Assembly (NCBI RefSeq): GCF_947623445.1
Contig: NC_135247.1
Coordinates: 498,501-562,500, forward strand
DNA: 64,000 nucleotides
Direction: 5' to 3'
Source: Clavelina lepadiformis
Taxonomy: Eukaryota; Chordata; Ascidiacea; Aplousobranchia; Clavelinidae
Below the pieces are notes generated by a model that was given only the letters and a program-made list of their open reading frames with translations, ran no database searches and was not told the origin of the DNA. Positions 34,792 through 47,500 of this stretch are shown piece after piece; the first letter of the stretch is position 1, and each line of letters starts with the position of its first letter. The translations under genes were made by a program, and so were the position numbers.

Positions 34792-37400
34792 ATGGTGAAT
34801 GTGAGACTTTTTTGCGTGCTCTTTTTGCTCGTTGTGTGTTTACGTCACTCCACTTCTAACCCAATCAAAATCGTTTCGAAGCATTGCAACCATCGACCCA
34901 CGAGGACAGTGTATGTACAAAAACTTACAACTTTCATCTTTTTATTTAATTCTGAACTATCTACAATAAGCTTCAAATAAACGTTGTTTTCATCGACTTT
35001 TATAAATGAAAAATAAAACTTTCCACGGATGGTAAATTTTGCAACATTCGTTATTTTTATTTTTGTGTCATGAAAAATTTATAATGGAGTTCTATAACTG
35101 GCGTCTTTAGATGTAAGCTGAACCTGACCATGATGGCGTTATGGTGTGACCAGAGCAACTTTACCACAATCCCCCAACCAGAGAAAATTTTTGCACGAGC
35201 TCCTCCAGAGAAATCTTATTCTCTCTATCTCAACCAGAGCTGCGTCGATCATTTGGACAAAGGTAAATGTCAGATTGACGAGAAAATTTCTTGAAACAAA
35301 ATCTTCACAAATCCACAAACTATATTTAGAATTTGCCCATACAGAAAGTAGCTTGGAATTTTTTACGAGGCTTAAACTCGGCTAAACTAAAGTGCCACTA
35401 AGCGCAGAATGACGTATCTAAAATAACGGTGCGCTACTTTAATAATAGACATCATAGTGAAGTATATATACCTCGAGGAACTTGTGCTGAGCGAAAATTA
35501 CATCGAGGAACTTCCTAAAGAAGTCTTCATAACATTGGACAGACTCGAAAGCTTGCAACTCTCTAAGAACAAAATCAAACGTTTTGACGATTCAACACTC
35601 ACAGGTTAGCAAAAGCGTTTAATCGATATCTAATTGTTGTGTCATAAATGTAACTCTATAATAAATATGCAATTTGTCATGTTCGCCAGCAAAGGACGGC
35701 ATTTATGAACAAAAATTACTATTTTCCGTTCAAGGTCTGACCAAATTGCGGCGGCTTCACATTGACCACAATCTTCTTACCACCCTCTCTGATGACGTTT
35801 TCCATGACGTCACAAACCTGCAAATATTGAAGCTCAACAACAACCGGTTGTCCGCAATCTCCCCGCACACTTTCGCCGCCCTCACAAATCTGCTCGAGTT
35901 AGATTTGAGCGGGAACCATCTGGGCAGGTTCGATTCGTGGCAGATTAGCGGAGTGTCCAAGCTGAGGTAAGCCGAAGTTTTTGGAAGATTTTTTAGCATT
36001 TTGCGAATTTTATTAATTATAATTTGTCGAAAATAACAAGTCTGAGTTTTCATGCAGTGTCTTGAATCTGCACAACAACCAGCTCGAGTACTTTGGGGCG
36101 ACTCTGGCCAGCGTACCCCACTTGGAGGAGATCGATTTGAGCAACAACACACTTAAGTGCCTGGACGACTCCTTGTTCCGATTTAAATACAAGTAAGTTG
36201 GCCGGAAATGAAGCGCTCAAATCCCGCCAACATTGACTAGGATTCTTGATCAAATTTTACCTTGTCGCTCTGACAGGAAACTTCTCTCGCTTCTGCGCTT
36301 GAACGGGAATCAACTGGAAACCCCGAAACCTGATTGGTTCCGTGGACTCAAAGCAGACGATGACAGGCTGGATGACGTCGCCTCGCTGACGTCAGGCAAC
36401 GAATGGGTGTGCAATTGTGACGTCAAGCCATACTTGGTAAGTTTATGTTTGTGATGTTGTACGAAGTCAATTCATAAGCAAAGAGAAATCATTCAGATGT
36501 TTGTTGTAGATTTTCCTGCAAAATGAACTTCGCTCTGAACCCGAGCTCGCTTCCATCTTAAACGTCCAATGTAGCGCCCCCGCGCGGTTGAAAGGTCGAA
36601 TGTTAATGGAGTTGTCCGATAGTGACCTTTCACCCAACGGTACTTGCCCCTACATACAAAAATATCCCGAGTGCCCGAAAAAGCCGTCCCAGCAACCCCC
36701 GCCCCGGCGAACTATGGCAACCACAAGTCCCCCGCCAACCCCATCTCCTCACAATGACGTAGGTAATGACGTAGGTGATGACGAGAGTGACGGCACGATC
36801 GAAACGCTCAAATACTTCGTCAAGGAGCATTTAACTGAAACCATCTTCATCAGCATCGTAGCGGTTGCTTTGATCGTCAGCATAGCAGCGGTTTGCTGCA
36901 GGATGAAGACGAACAAACGGGTCGAGAGACCGGATCGAGACTCCTCGATTAAGCGTTTGAGTGAGAGGACCGCCAGCACAACCCTCTCAGACGACAACTT
37001 GAACCAGGCCAGCTCACGCGATGACGTCATCACCCCTGGCAGCGTGTGCAAGAGATGCAGCGGGAGTTTGTATTTGGATGAGCATCATCCGAGGATGATA
37101 CCTGACGGGTCCTCGAATTTTCATCAAGGCTCGTTTGGAGACGGAGCGTCCAACCGGAACTCCGTAGATTCAACGATTTCTCCGCACGAAACATTCCCCA
37201 AAAGTCCCAAACATTGTGTTACGCCTCCGCCCAACAACCAACCCCACAGAAGCACTGCCAGCCAATCAAATTTGTGCAACGATTATGAGAGCATAAACCC
37301 GCAGGAGATGACGTCACCGCTCACGACAACATTTTTACCCCAGGGAAGTGACGTTGAAAGAACGCCAAACGCATTGTGTTCAACGGAAACCACGTCATGA
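34792..37400 (+). CDS. LRR-2: single-pass leucine-rich repeat membrane receptor-like protein
   Basis: Seven exons, 611 aa: 34792-34910, 35111-35262, 35458-35604, 35735-35966, 36058-36192, 36277-36436, 36510-37400. The signal peptide is LFCVLFLLVVCL. The cap has CKLNLTMMALWCDQS, APPEKSYSLYLNQSC. LRRs run to about residue 300 (LQILKLNNNRLSAI, LLELDLSGNHLGRF). The C-cap is NEWVCNC, then CSAPARLKG and CP. The stalk is Pro/Thr-rich and includes an in-frame 12-bp tandem repeat encoding NDVG (about 36754-36777). The membrane helix is at about 426-448. The tail of about 163 aa is rich in Ser, Asn and Pro, with CKRCSG and NDYESI. Its cap is closest to that of LRR-5, although two other copies lie between them. 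Ligand and role unknown. Confidence 0.94.
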
Positions 37401-40400
37401 AGAGTCGCGTGAAATATCTAAAAGATGTTCAAAGAGCTTTAAGGGCTCAAAAAGGTGAAGCGCCGTTGCATCGCCTCCAGTGGCAAAAACTGATCTGCTC
37501 TGTGAGCCCATCCCTCGTTTCTTTGCGCTCATTCCTTCTTCGAACATGACGACAAAGATGACGTGATTCATGACGTATGCGATTGTGGGGATGATTTAAC
37601 ATCACTCGTTCCAATATCGGTCAAATATACTCCCGGGAACAGGTTGAGACGGAGACAAACATGCGGGGAAGTCCCATCGTCTCATGCAAAAGTATAAAGT
37701 CAACCATCTAATGGTAAACTTGTCACTTGCCATAAATATCAGCATATTTTTCTTTATTTCAAGATTAAAACTCACTTTTTCGTAATCCCTGAAATCGCTT
37801 TGTTCGATTATAATTTCTAACTTTTTAAAGAACGCATTTACTTCGGCAAATTCATTGCGCGTGTTCAATTGTTCAATTATTGCAACTGAGTGTTTATTTT
37901 CGTGTCATGTTCTTTGTCCAGATTCACAGGTTTTTGTTCTTCGTGTTTGATTTAAATCTTTATTAAATTTTGCAACCTGGTAACTTGTGCGTTAAATAAC
38001 TAGCAACGCCATCCAACAATTCCCTAATATGGAGCTTTAAATTGCTTCCTTGTTGACCGAACCAGGTTGAGAGTAAAGTATTGCGTGATACTGCAGTATC
38101 TATGCAGGGGAATCCCCAGTTCAAAACTGTTTTCCAGCGTCGGGGAATGAACCGAAATAGGATTTTCGCGCCCTTTGTTGTTTATGCATTGTTCGTTTTT
38201 TGTGAGTTTTTGTTCGGATCCGGTGCCAAATTAACACGATGCTGCTTTTCAAGTGTTTCGCGTAATTTTTGTTCGTTGCGAATATTCCAGTAACTGCTTT
38301 TTCTTTGTATTAATTTATGCAACACTGTGCGATTGTTTTGTAATAAACATAACTTTAACCAAAGCTCTTTGATATACAATGTACACAAGTCAACAGTTGC
38401 GGTCAAAGGCCTTGACCAATCAAATACTGTCGTTACAGTCATGTGACTTACTTTCATTGCAATTGACAACTGAATATGAGAATATTGAATTTAATTTGCA
38501 TAGAAATGGACTTTATGGTTCAATATAGCAATATATCTTTATAGCAGGTTCAATTACGAGCCATGACATATAAAGAACAAACGAAGTCACTTCCTTGTGT
38601 GGTGAAAGATATTGAATGTCAAACAAATTTGAGCCAATTTTTATGAATTTGTCATAAAGCGCGGAATGTTTTATTAAAGGGTTTTATTTTTATGGTTCTA
38701 TGCATGAAAGCGGGTGCTGCTTGCTGCAAGAGCATGGAAGAAACCGCCACTCGCTCGCCACTCGCTTTGCATAATCAAGATTTTTTCTTGCTGACAACAA
38801 AACACGTTTTAAGCGTCATTATGTCTTTCACGAATTAGTTCTTTGCTAACCTTTATGTTGAGTTACATTCAACTGCGCTAAATCTTTTATACCGGGTCGG
38901 GGGCAACGGAGGTAAAAAGCCGGACAACCACTGAGTTAAACGTGAAGAGAACTCGAACAAACTTTTAAATCGGGGAAATTTAAAATAAATTTTTGTCCGC
39001 TGTTGGCAAAACAACTGAAGTTCGAGGAGTAGTGACGACAAGATCACAACAATAGCGAAAAACTTTTTGTAACTATTTCCTTGACCTTCAAACAAATTAA
39101 TTGTCAATAAAAGCGTAACGCAAGTGTTTAAATTAAAAACCGGTTATTCTCATTTTGACACCGTTCGGTGTTTTCCGCGCTGGTCCACATCTGGCGCCCG
39201 TTAAAGCGACATTAAACAAAAGCGTATCTTTTGAAGCCGTAAAATGATAAATTCCCCGCAAAATCCGTCAACAAACTACGGGTGATGTATGACGTCTGTC
39301 ATAAACAAAGCGTAATGACACGGTTGAGTGATTACGGATACAATTCACAGCGGCCGCTTTCTGTCGAAAATACAACACGTACTAATCACTGATACCGTTG
39401 CTATTTCGCGAGAATGACATTAAAAGCGCAGAACAAACGTATCAGCTCGCACATGTCGCTCATGGTGCTGGTCAAATATTCCCAATACAAGTAAAGAAAG
39501 CAATAAAAGTTGAAACTTAAACCTAAAAAACAATGTTTATTCTAAGGTCGAAGGTAGTAGGCGGAACGATAACTGATATTCATCTTCCGACCGAGGCAAG
39601 TCTTCGCACGACCAAAACCTCGTTATTGTTTGAGCAACGGTTGCCGAGCTATAGCCTTTGTGGTCTCGATCTACAAACATTTCTTTCTTGTTTGTTTCTT
39701 TTGTAAATATTTTTGCAGGAGTTGATCATTGAAGATCTTTAACGGGATAAAATAATGACGCAGTGTTTAATGTTTTTCTGCATAATTGCGAAGATTGCGC
39801 AATATTATAGCAAGTACCACGACAATATAACTACAATAATAAGAGTTATATGGTACTTTGGAATCGAAAAGTGGAGTCAATAGTTACGAGATGCAAACAG
39901 ACGTGAATTCCCTCCGCATGAGGTTTAAGGCCTCATAAGATGACAAGCGTATTGCCATGGATCGTTATAATAAGACAGCAGGGAAGTCATGGAGCTCAGT
40001 GATGTGGAACAATTATGGACGGGCGAGCACCGAATTATTCAGACAACATCAATTTATTTCTCATGCTGCAGGACTTGTGGTTGCAAACGCGCTTCTTCCA
40101 TATTTGTCGAGCAAATGCGCGAATCACTGAAGCCGCTACCCCAGTATCTACATCTGGGATTCCCCAAGCTTGAGACTTTCCCTAAATGCAGGTTAAATGA
40201 ACGCAATCACGATTCTAAGCCCTTCACCATTCATACGTTTATTACGTCATCTAAGGTTTCTTTTTAACCAACACCGATATAACTCGACGTCTTAAGTATT
40301 TTTTCTCTATTTTAACCTGGGTCTGGCAGTAATTCAACTCTGTGAAACTGCTTAACGACAAACACGCGCAAATCGCGGTCGAGACGATTGCACCAGTTGC

Positions 40401-42308
40401 ATCCAGTGCCAAGTGGAATAACATCGCTTACTCTATGTTTAGAAAAAATTTAGTCGTCACTAATGTGGCTTAACGTGCAGAATTGAAAATGAAGTTGCTT
40501 ATTCCGCGTTCATATGGTTCAGTGCACCAATCTCCCGCGGTCCTGACTCCTAATGTTGACTACTATTACGTCACTTTTATTGTGCTTTGAAAGAAACTAA
40601 AATGTCATATGGATTTAATTTGATGTGATTTTATTGCTCAAGTGGAAAGCAAAGGTAATATTTAGTGCATATTAGGGTTCCTGTTTCAAGCAGATAAATC
40701 AAAAGTTCTACGTCATTGCGTTCTTGGTCAATATTTTCCTTTACGACGAGAGCAACAACCTTCTCGTCAATTCACCGCTTGGTGCCTGATTGAAAGCTTT
40801 AAAGAGATCGAATAAATCGTCATAAACGTTTGCTTTCATGTCACCGAAAACAATACAGATGAGTAATCGACAACAAATATCATAGCTTGAAGCGATCCAG
40901 CCCTTTGTTTATCGCCCTCTAGTTGCAGCATTCCTGATTGCTGCAACGCTGCACTCCACACCGAAATATAAAAATGTTAATAAAATGTGAAATACGAAAT
41001 ATTTCCAACGACGACATATTTACGTGAAGTTACAAATAGCGCTTCCAGTAAAACTTTAAACTTTTTCGACGCAAAAGTATTTAAAGCACAAAGCACAGTT
41101 AATAACTTAATTCAGACTCCGATATATTCTTAAACGGCCGCCAGATACAATTAATAACCATCTACTACGACCCAAATCCTACAAAACGCAGCAACTCAAA
41201 CAACAAGTCTAAATTTCACACATTGACAACCAGTTTTCACCTTGAAGGAAACACGTGACAGCGTTGCACAGATGCAAACCTCACAGGCGGTATCTGGGCG
41301 AAAAGACCTGACAAAACTATTGTGATTATTTGGCTGCCAGCTGTGTGGGAGGGAAAACAAACCAAAGACATGTTAAGCCAAGGCATGGAAGGTTTTTAGT
41401 TTCAAAGTATTTGGATAACGCAGGAGCAGAGAAAGCCTCAATTTGTTAATTTCTTCTTCTTCTGACCAACGTCCAACAATGCTTGAGCATGCAAGTGGAC
41501 ACAGCTAAGATGAACAGAAAGAACAGAACAAACAGACATGACACGGAATACTTAAGAAATTACCGCTGGCGCTTTATTACTTAAATTTATTTTGCAAGTT
41601 TTGCCGCTCAACATGTCTTGCTGTGCACGTTGTGTGGGATGATATGCGCAATAACAAATGCATTTGTGGTTGTCATGACGCCGCAGCACAACATTGACTT
41701 CTCGTGGTTATGCTTGAAGCGTTGAAAGAGTTTTTGTAGCTGTTATGGTCGCATAATACAAGTATATTAATTGCATGAAAATAAGGAACTGAAACTGAAT
41801 AACCAGATAGCAAAAATATTATGACATGTCGTAACACAGCATAGTTTCATACATTGCCCTAGCTTTATGGCTGTTTACTGCTCAAGGTAGAGCGACTAGT
41901 GCAGACAAGGCTGCAGAAATACGACTGATAAATTGAAAATATTTGCACAAGTATGGAAGGCAAACAAATATATGAGTTCGAAGTGTTGTTATTTGCTTTC
42001 TATCTTTAAAAGTGGTCAATGTTTGGTTGTGATAAGTAAGATAAGAAACATATTTTAGCAATCAGGAACAGTCTGTAACAAACTTGGCATATATGGTTAC
42101 TACAGCTACAGCAGTTTAACAAGAATTAAATTCAATTTGTATAAACAAGGCCGATTGAGCACGGATAAGCGAATTCAATACGTTCAATGACTCGAGTTCA
42201 AACAGGAAAGTTTTAGACGATTAGAATCGAGTTATGTTGATGTTGTGCATTGTGCAGATATATTCAGCTTTAGAATGTTCATGATCAATAAGCGATCATC
42301 TCAACATC
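37401..42308. other. 4.9-kb spacer between LRR-2 and LRR-3
   Basis: Contains the LRR-2 3' end (AATAAA near 38342 is a candidate) and the LRR-3 promoter. I see no cap or LRR exons, no known domain in open frames such as 39989-40267, and no element with clear ends. Confidence 0.5.
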
Positions 42309-44399
42309 ATGAAACATTCAGTTTTCGCGCTCGCTATTGTCATCATCTTCACCATCATCATACTTATCGAGGTTTCAGCGATTAAAGATGGAGAAAAATG
42401 CACAGCATCAGATCCCAGAATCATATACGAAGGGTCAGCGCATGCTTTTGTCTTCTGTGAATTGTCGTAAAGTTCTCTCTGAGTCTCTAATCATGAAATA
42501 GGATAAACTTTTCATTCTTTCAGCTGCGCACTTGACTACCGGGATATGACGTTGTGGTGTGACCTCACAAACCTCACTCAGCTTCCTCGGCCAGAGGAGA
42601 TCAAAGCACAAGCTCCTCCAAGCAAATCTGCATCGCTTTTTATGAACGACAGCTGCGTTGATCTCATAAATCCAGGTTGGAAAATTTTCTTTTATCGTAA
42701 TTTAAAAGTTTTGTCGATGATTTGGATGGTGACGTCATACTTTGCAGATGTGCTCGGTCTGTACAATCGATTGAAAATGATCAGTTTTTCAAAAAATCGA
42801 ATCAGTCATTTGGTCAACGGAACATTCGCGGAACAAACAACGTTAAAAGTCCTTGATTTGTCGAACAACATCATTTCAAAGATTAACAAAAACGCCTTTC
42901 AAGGTACCAAAGCTCATAGATCAGTTTACAATAAAAAAAATTGCAAATTATCCGTTGTTTTATGACCCCTTGTATAAATCAAGCAGCTGCAAAACATGCA
43001 TATTGGCTATAAGATTAGTTCCAACGATCACCAACATAACACTGCTTTATGGCTGCAGGAGCCATTGCACTGAAAATCCTCGACCTTTCTCATAACAACC
43101 TGTCCTCCCTGCCAACTGAAGCTTTAGCCGCTCTGCGCAATTTACAGGAACTCAACCTCGCTTCCAACAAACTGAGGACAATTGATGGCGGATGGTTTGG
43201 CCACGTCACAAGTTTAAAAGTCGTCAGTGTCGCCTATAACAAGATATCATCTTGGATGACGTCACAGCAAACTTCAAGGGAGAATGTTCCAGCCCAAAAT
43301 CAATCACCACGAATCCAATATACCCAGCATATCTCCAAGCTTGAGTGAGTATCACAGTGGAGTTGATGCGTGTTGCAATTTAAACGCAGAAGCTTCTGAT
43401 TTTTGCAGGAAATTGTCGTTACGAGGCAACGCTTTGAAGCAGCTGCCTCTTCGTGCGTTCGCTGAAAGTCAACATTTGACCTCGATTGACCTCGGTGGGA
43501 ATCGCATTAGGAAGTTACATCAGAGCATATTCAAAGACCTCTGGTGAGCGCACACTGGCTAGTAAGTGTCGAAAACAAGGTTCTTGACCACACATGAGTT
43601 GCATGGTGACGTTTTCGAATCCAAATCAAACACGCATCGTCAAAGTAAACATTTTGATTATTCCAATACAATTTGCAGTTTTCTTCATGAAGTTGTTTTA
43701 AACGACAACCGCCTCTCAATGGCTTATCGTGATTGGTTCATTAACGTCATACGTAACAATGCAGCATACTCATACCCTCCAGTTACGTCATCCGTGATGT
43801 CATACAATCGATGGATTTGTGATTGCAGAATGTACGATTATTGGGTAAGGAAACTTTGTTTTTGCTAAATAATCTTAGGTATAATCCTAAATTCACAGAG
43901 ATCAAAACAGTCGATATAAAATGCGTCATGTGCTTTGCTGCAGAAATTTCTTCACGAGTCGCGTGACAAGATTGTTTACGAAACAATGGCTATCGACCTG
44001 GTTTGCAGCTTCCCGTTGAAGCACTCAGGCAGAAATCTCACAAGTCTGAGAGAGGAGGACATCAGGTCTACGGGTGACTGTATCCTCCATGAAGAGAATG
44101 AAGAAGACAAGTCATCTACATCAATGTCTTCGACGCACAATTGTTCTAGGTATTGGTCAAAGCACACACCACTACTTGAGCATTCCACCACGAGCAACGA
44201 CGCATCACACAGAGACACGCAATCACTTTATGTGATCATGAATTTCACATTTGTTGTTGTTATCTTGTGTTTGCTTGTGATGGTAACTCTGGTTCGTTGC
44301 ATGATGCGTTCTGAGATGGCAAGCACCAAAGAGCAGTATGCGTGCAAGCATTCACAGTTAAACAACCACATCGATGAAATAAAATTTAAGGAAATATAG
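42309..44399 (+). CDS. LRR-3: short-tailed leucine-rich repeat membrane protein
   Basis: Seven exons, 491 aa: 42309-42433, 42524-42675, 42748-42903, 43059-43344, 43409-43543, 43679-43844, 43944-44399. The leader is very hydrophobic (LAIVIIFTIIILIEVSA). The exon 1 donor GTCAGC is weak, but phase and length (125 nt) match LRR-6. The cap is CALDYRDMTLWCDLTNLTQL, NDSC, nearly the same as in LRR-7. Exon 4 is 286 nt: it has lost recognisable LRR residues in its last third, which is Gln/Ser-rich (about residues 213-235). The C-cap is NRWICDC, then VCSFP. The stalk is short; the membrane helix is at about 436-459. The tail of about 32 aa lacks any signalling motif I know. A candidate poly(A) signal is at 44754-44759. 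Confidence 0.92.
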
Positions 44400-45220
44400 T
44401 CACAAAATTTGACTGCTTTGTTTCCGAAATGAGGAAACCTGTTTATGATTATTTTTGTATAAACCTACTGTGTTTTTGAATCGCAAACTGTTTTCTGTTT
44501 TTTTTTTATTAAGAGTGCAGTTTTGTATTAAGTAAATACAACATGTGTTGGAATACAACATGTGTTGGAACTTATTCTGTTTATTTCGTTAGGCCCAGTG
44601 TGTCAAATCACATCATTTCAGTTAATTATATGAGCCAGCAATTACCAAAACAAGTCGAAAGAAAGATTCGACAACTGTGCTGTACGCGTACTGTACCTTA
44701 AATCGAACATTGTAAACAATCTCTTTGTATTGACTCCTTTGTTCTACAAAGGTAATAAAGGGAGTAACAAATCAGGTTGACACATATTTGAAGAAGCTCG
44801 GTTATAGGTCGCTACGCCTGCGTTATTGGCTTCAGAGTTCTTTGTATGAGTGGTTTCAGTTCCGCTTAAAAGTGTCAGAAAAACAGTAGAAGAAAAGGGG
44901 TAACTCTGTAACTTCTTTAAAGTGTAAACGTCTGTAGTTTGAACCGTTTAACGTGAGGTATCTCAAAGGCAGATGCTTTGCTCAGCTTAATTTCCATATT
45001 CAATGTTTGCGCTATTTGTGAAAAGTTTAAGGAACAAATAAAGCGAGACCTCAGGTGAATGACAGGTAGGGTAGGTTGGAGCAAATTAACTCGATAAATG
45101 AATCAGCTTTACAAGATAGCTTATAAGTTGTAAAGTTTTGCTGGGATCAAAAGTACATCAGATTTTCATCTCCTTGACGATAATTTGGTTGAAAGGTTCT
45201 GACAGACCGAGTACTTGTCA
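44400..45220. other. Spacer between LRR-3 and LRR-4
   Basis: Holds the LRR-3 3' UTR (AATAAA at 44754-44759), a two-copy tandem repeat at 44537-44570, and the LRR-4 promoter. Nothing else seen. Confidence 0.5.
44537..44570. repeat. 17-bp tandem repeat, two perfect copies
   Basis: Two head-to-tail copies of TACAACATGTGTTGGAA in the LRR-3 3' region. Confidence 0.9.
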
Positions 45221-47500
45221 ATGCCACTTCATACTTCAAGAACGCTTTACCTTCTTGCTTTCATCTTTCTTATCTTGCGCTATGTGGGATCAGAAATTAG
45301 CGCCCAGCAGGAGAAATGTTCTCCGACTGACGAAAGAATCACATACGAAGGGTGAGATGTACCGCAAAGCATTTAACAATGCTTGTTGAAGTTTGATGGA
45401 CGGTGACAGAGTTCACGGGAGTGTCGATCTGGTTAATCAGAAAACATCAGTTTTGTTACATCACAAAACTCTGATTTTAATTTAGTTGCAACCAGGACCC
45501 TCGGAACAAGTATCTTTGGTGTGATCTGACGAATCTCCGTCAACTTCCACCTCCCGAAGAAATCCAATCTTTGACAGCACCTGGCGAAGTTCCTGTGATT
45601 TTTATGAACAACAGTTGCGTGGTCACTTTAAATCCAGGTGAGACAACTATCAAGTCTCGAGATTTTGTCAAACAAATTCAAATGCTACCAGTTCCTGTTC
45701 TACGCAAGGCACACTGAGCATCTACCCGAAGCTGGAAGTTCTAAGTTTCTCTGACAACTTGATCGAGAGAGTTGCAAGCGGAACTTTGTCGTCGCTTCAC
45801 AAACTCAGAATTTTTGATCTCTCCTACAACCACATCTCACAAATTGAAGTCAACGCATTTAAAGGTAATGTGTCCAAGCTCTCTATATACATGAATAAAA
45901 TCCGTGTTCTATGTTCCGCGGATAATATGTTCCGTGTAAACGCAGGCGCCGTTAAGCTGACGCGCCTAAATCTTTCCCACAACCGCTTGACGCGAGTGGA
46001 AGCCGCAGATTTTGCATCACTGGAAAGTTTAGAAGAACTTCTTCTAAATTATAACCAACTGACGAGTTTAGATTCCCAAATTTTCAGCTCCATGCCTAAG
46101 CTCAAAGTCCTTGGGATGTCGGACAATCAGCTCAAGCACTGGGCAGGCATTCCAGCGAGAGATCTCTCTTGTTTGATTGCCTTAAACCTGGCTGGGAACA
46201 AGATTTCCACTTTAAATGACACAACTTTCAACTTGCCTCAGTTGAGGTAAGTTTTTGCTACGACACCTTCTGATTCTCATGGATTAGTTCATCACGTGTA
46301 TGACGTATTTTTTAGGACGTTGTCATTAAAAGGAAACGACCTGACCTTCATTCACCATGGCGCTTTCAATAAGCTGGCAAATCTCACTGAACTGGAACTA
46401 AGTAACAACAAGCTAAAGACCATCGCACCAGATGCGTTCAAGGGACTAAAGTGAGGCTTTTCGTGCTTTCGTCTTAAACTAATCTCAGATCAAACAAAAA
46501 AATTGAAAAATATTCTTTTGATATTTCAGTGAACTCAGAACCTTATCGCTGGCTGGCAATGAACTGACTACAATCCCCAGCAGATGGGTCGAATACTTTT
46601 CACGAAATATTGCATTGAGTTGTCCAGAGCGAAACATCTTTGGAGACAATGCTTGGACTTGTGATTGCACCATAAAGAATTATTGGGTATAAATTCCTGG
46701 ATTTATTGAGTTGGTTCAATAAATAACTCTGCATTTGTTCTTAACAGACATTTCTGAAAAGTTTTGATAAAAATAAGCAAACGAAAAGAAAAGAATGTTT
46801 TGAGCTGGAATGCGCGTCTCCAGCTGCACTCACTGGAAGAGAGTTGAGTTCGCTTTCATCGGAAGAAATCTGTCCGAACGGGAAAGAACGAGTTGGTCGT
46901 CATCTTCATCATCCTCGGTCAAATTCTACCTCTTCCTCTTCATCATTTCAAACGTCTTCTTTAACGTCGACAAGTATCGCGGAACCAGCAAAAGTGAATG
47001 TTTCAAGTTCCAGAATTCCTCCTCCGAACGACACGGATGCTGAGGAGAGAACAATGGGAGAAGATGAATCAGGAACTCATCATGACAAGTTTCAGGAGAA
47101 ACAAAACCTGTTCATTGCTCAGAAAATAGGAATTACTCTAGGCGTGGTTGCGATGTTGATTATATTTTTCTCGATTACGATGCAGGTGCAGTACTTTATA
47201 AAGAATAAAGCAAAAGCGGCTGCGACCGCTCCTCCTAACAGATCAATCAATCACGACATAAACCAAGAACAGCGGCCAAATAGTGGACAAGCAATTGTTC
47301 GCTTCCAGGAAAGGGACGAAGAAATCGAAGCGAGTTACCCAGGTCAGAGCTTGAGCGATGGTTCAACTTACTTCAATGTGAACCGCACACCCATGACCAC
47401 AATTTACTTCAACCTGAACCGTACAACCAGGAGCGAGACACCGAAGATGCCGCTTTTGGTGAAAGGGGGGGAGATTTGTGGATATTTTAACATGGACTAA
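45221..47500 (+). CDS. LRR-4: leucine-rich repeat membrane protein with three YFN tail motifs
   Basis: Seven exons, 594 aa: 45221-45351, 45486-45637, 45709-45864, 45946-46246, 46316-46450, 46530-46686, 46748-47500. The signal peptide is LYLLAFIFLILRYV. The cap is CNQDPRNKYLWCDLTNLRQL, NNSC. Exon 4 is the 301-nt form, with one more LRR than the 232-nt form. LRRs include LTRLNLSHNRLTRV and LTELELSNNKLKTI. The C-cap is NAWTCDC, then ECASPAALTG and CP. A Ser-rich stalk precedes the membrane helix at about 471-492. The tail of about 100 aa has YFNV (Y552), YFNL (Y564) and YFNM (Y590). All three fit Y-x-N, the Grb2 SH2 docking consensus; the first two lie in a 36-bp tandem repeat. Phosphotyrosine signalling is inferred. 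A poly(A) signal is at 47975-47980. Confidence 0.94.
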
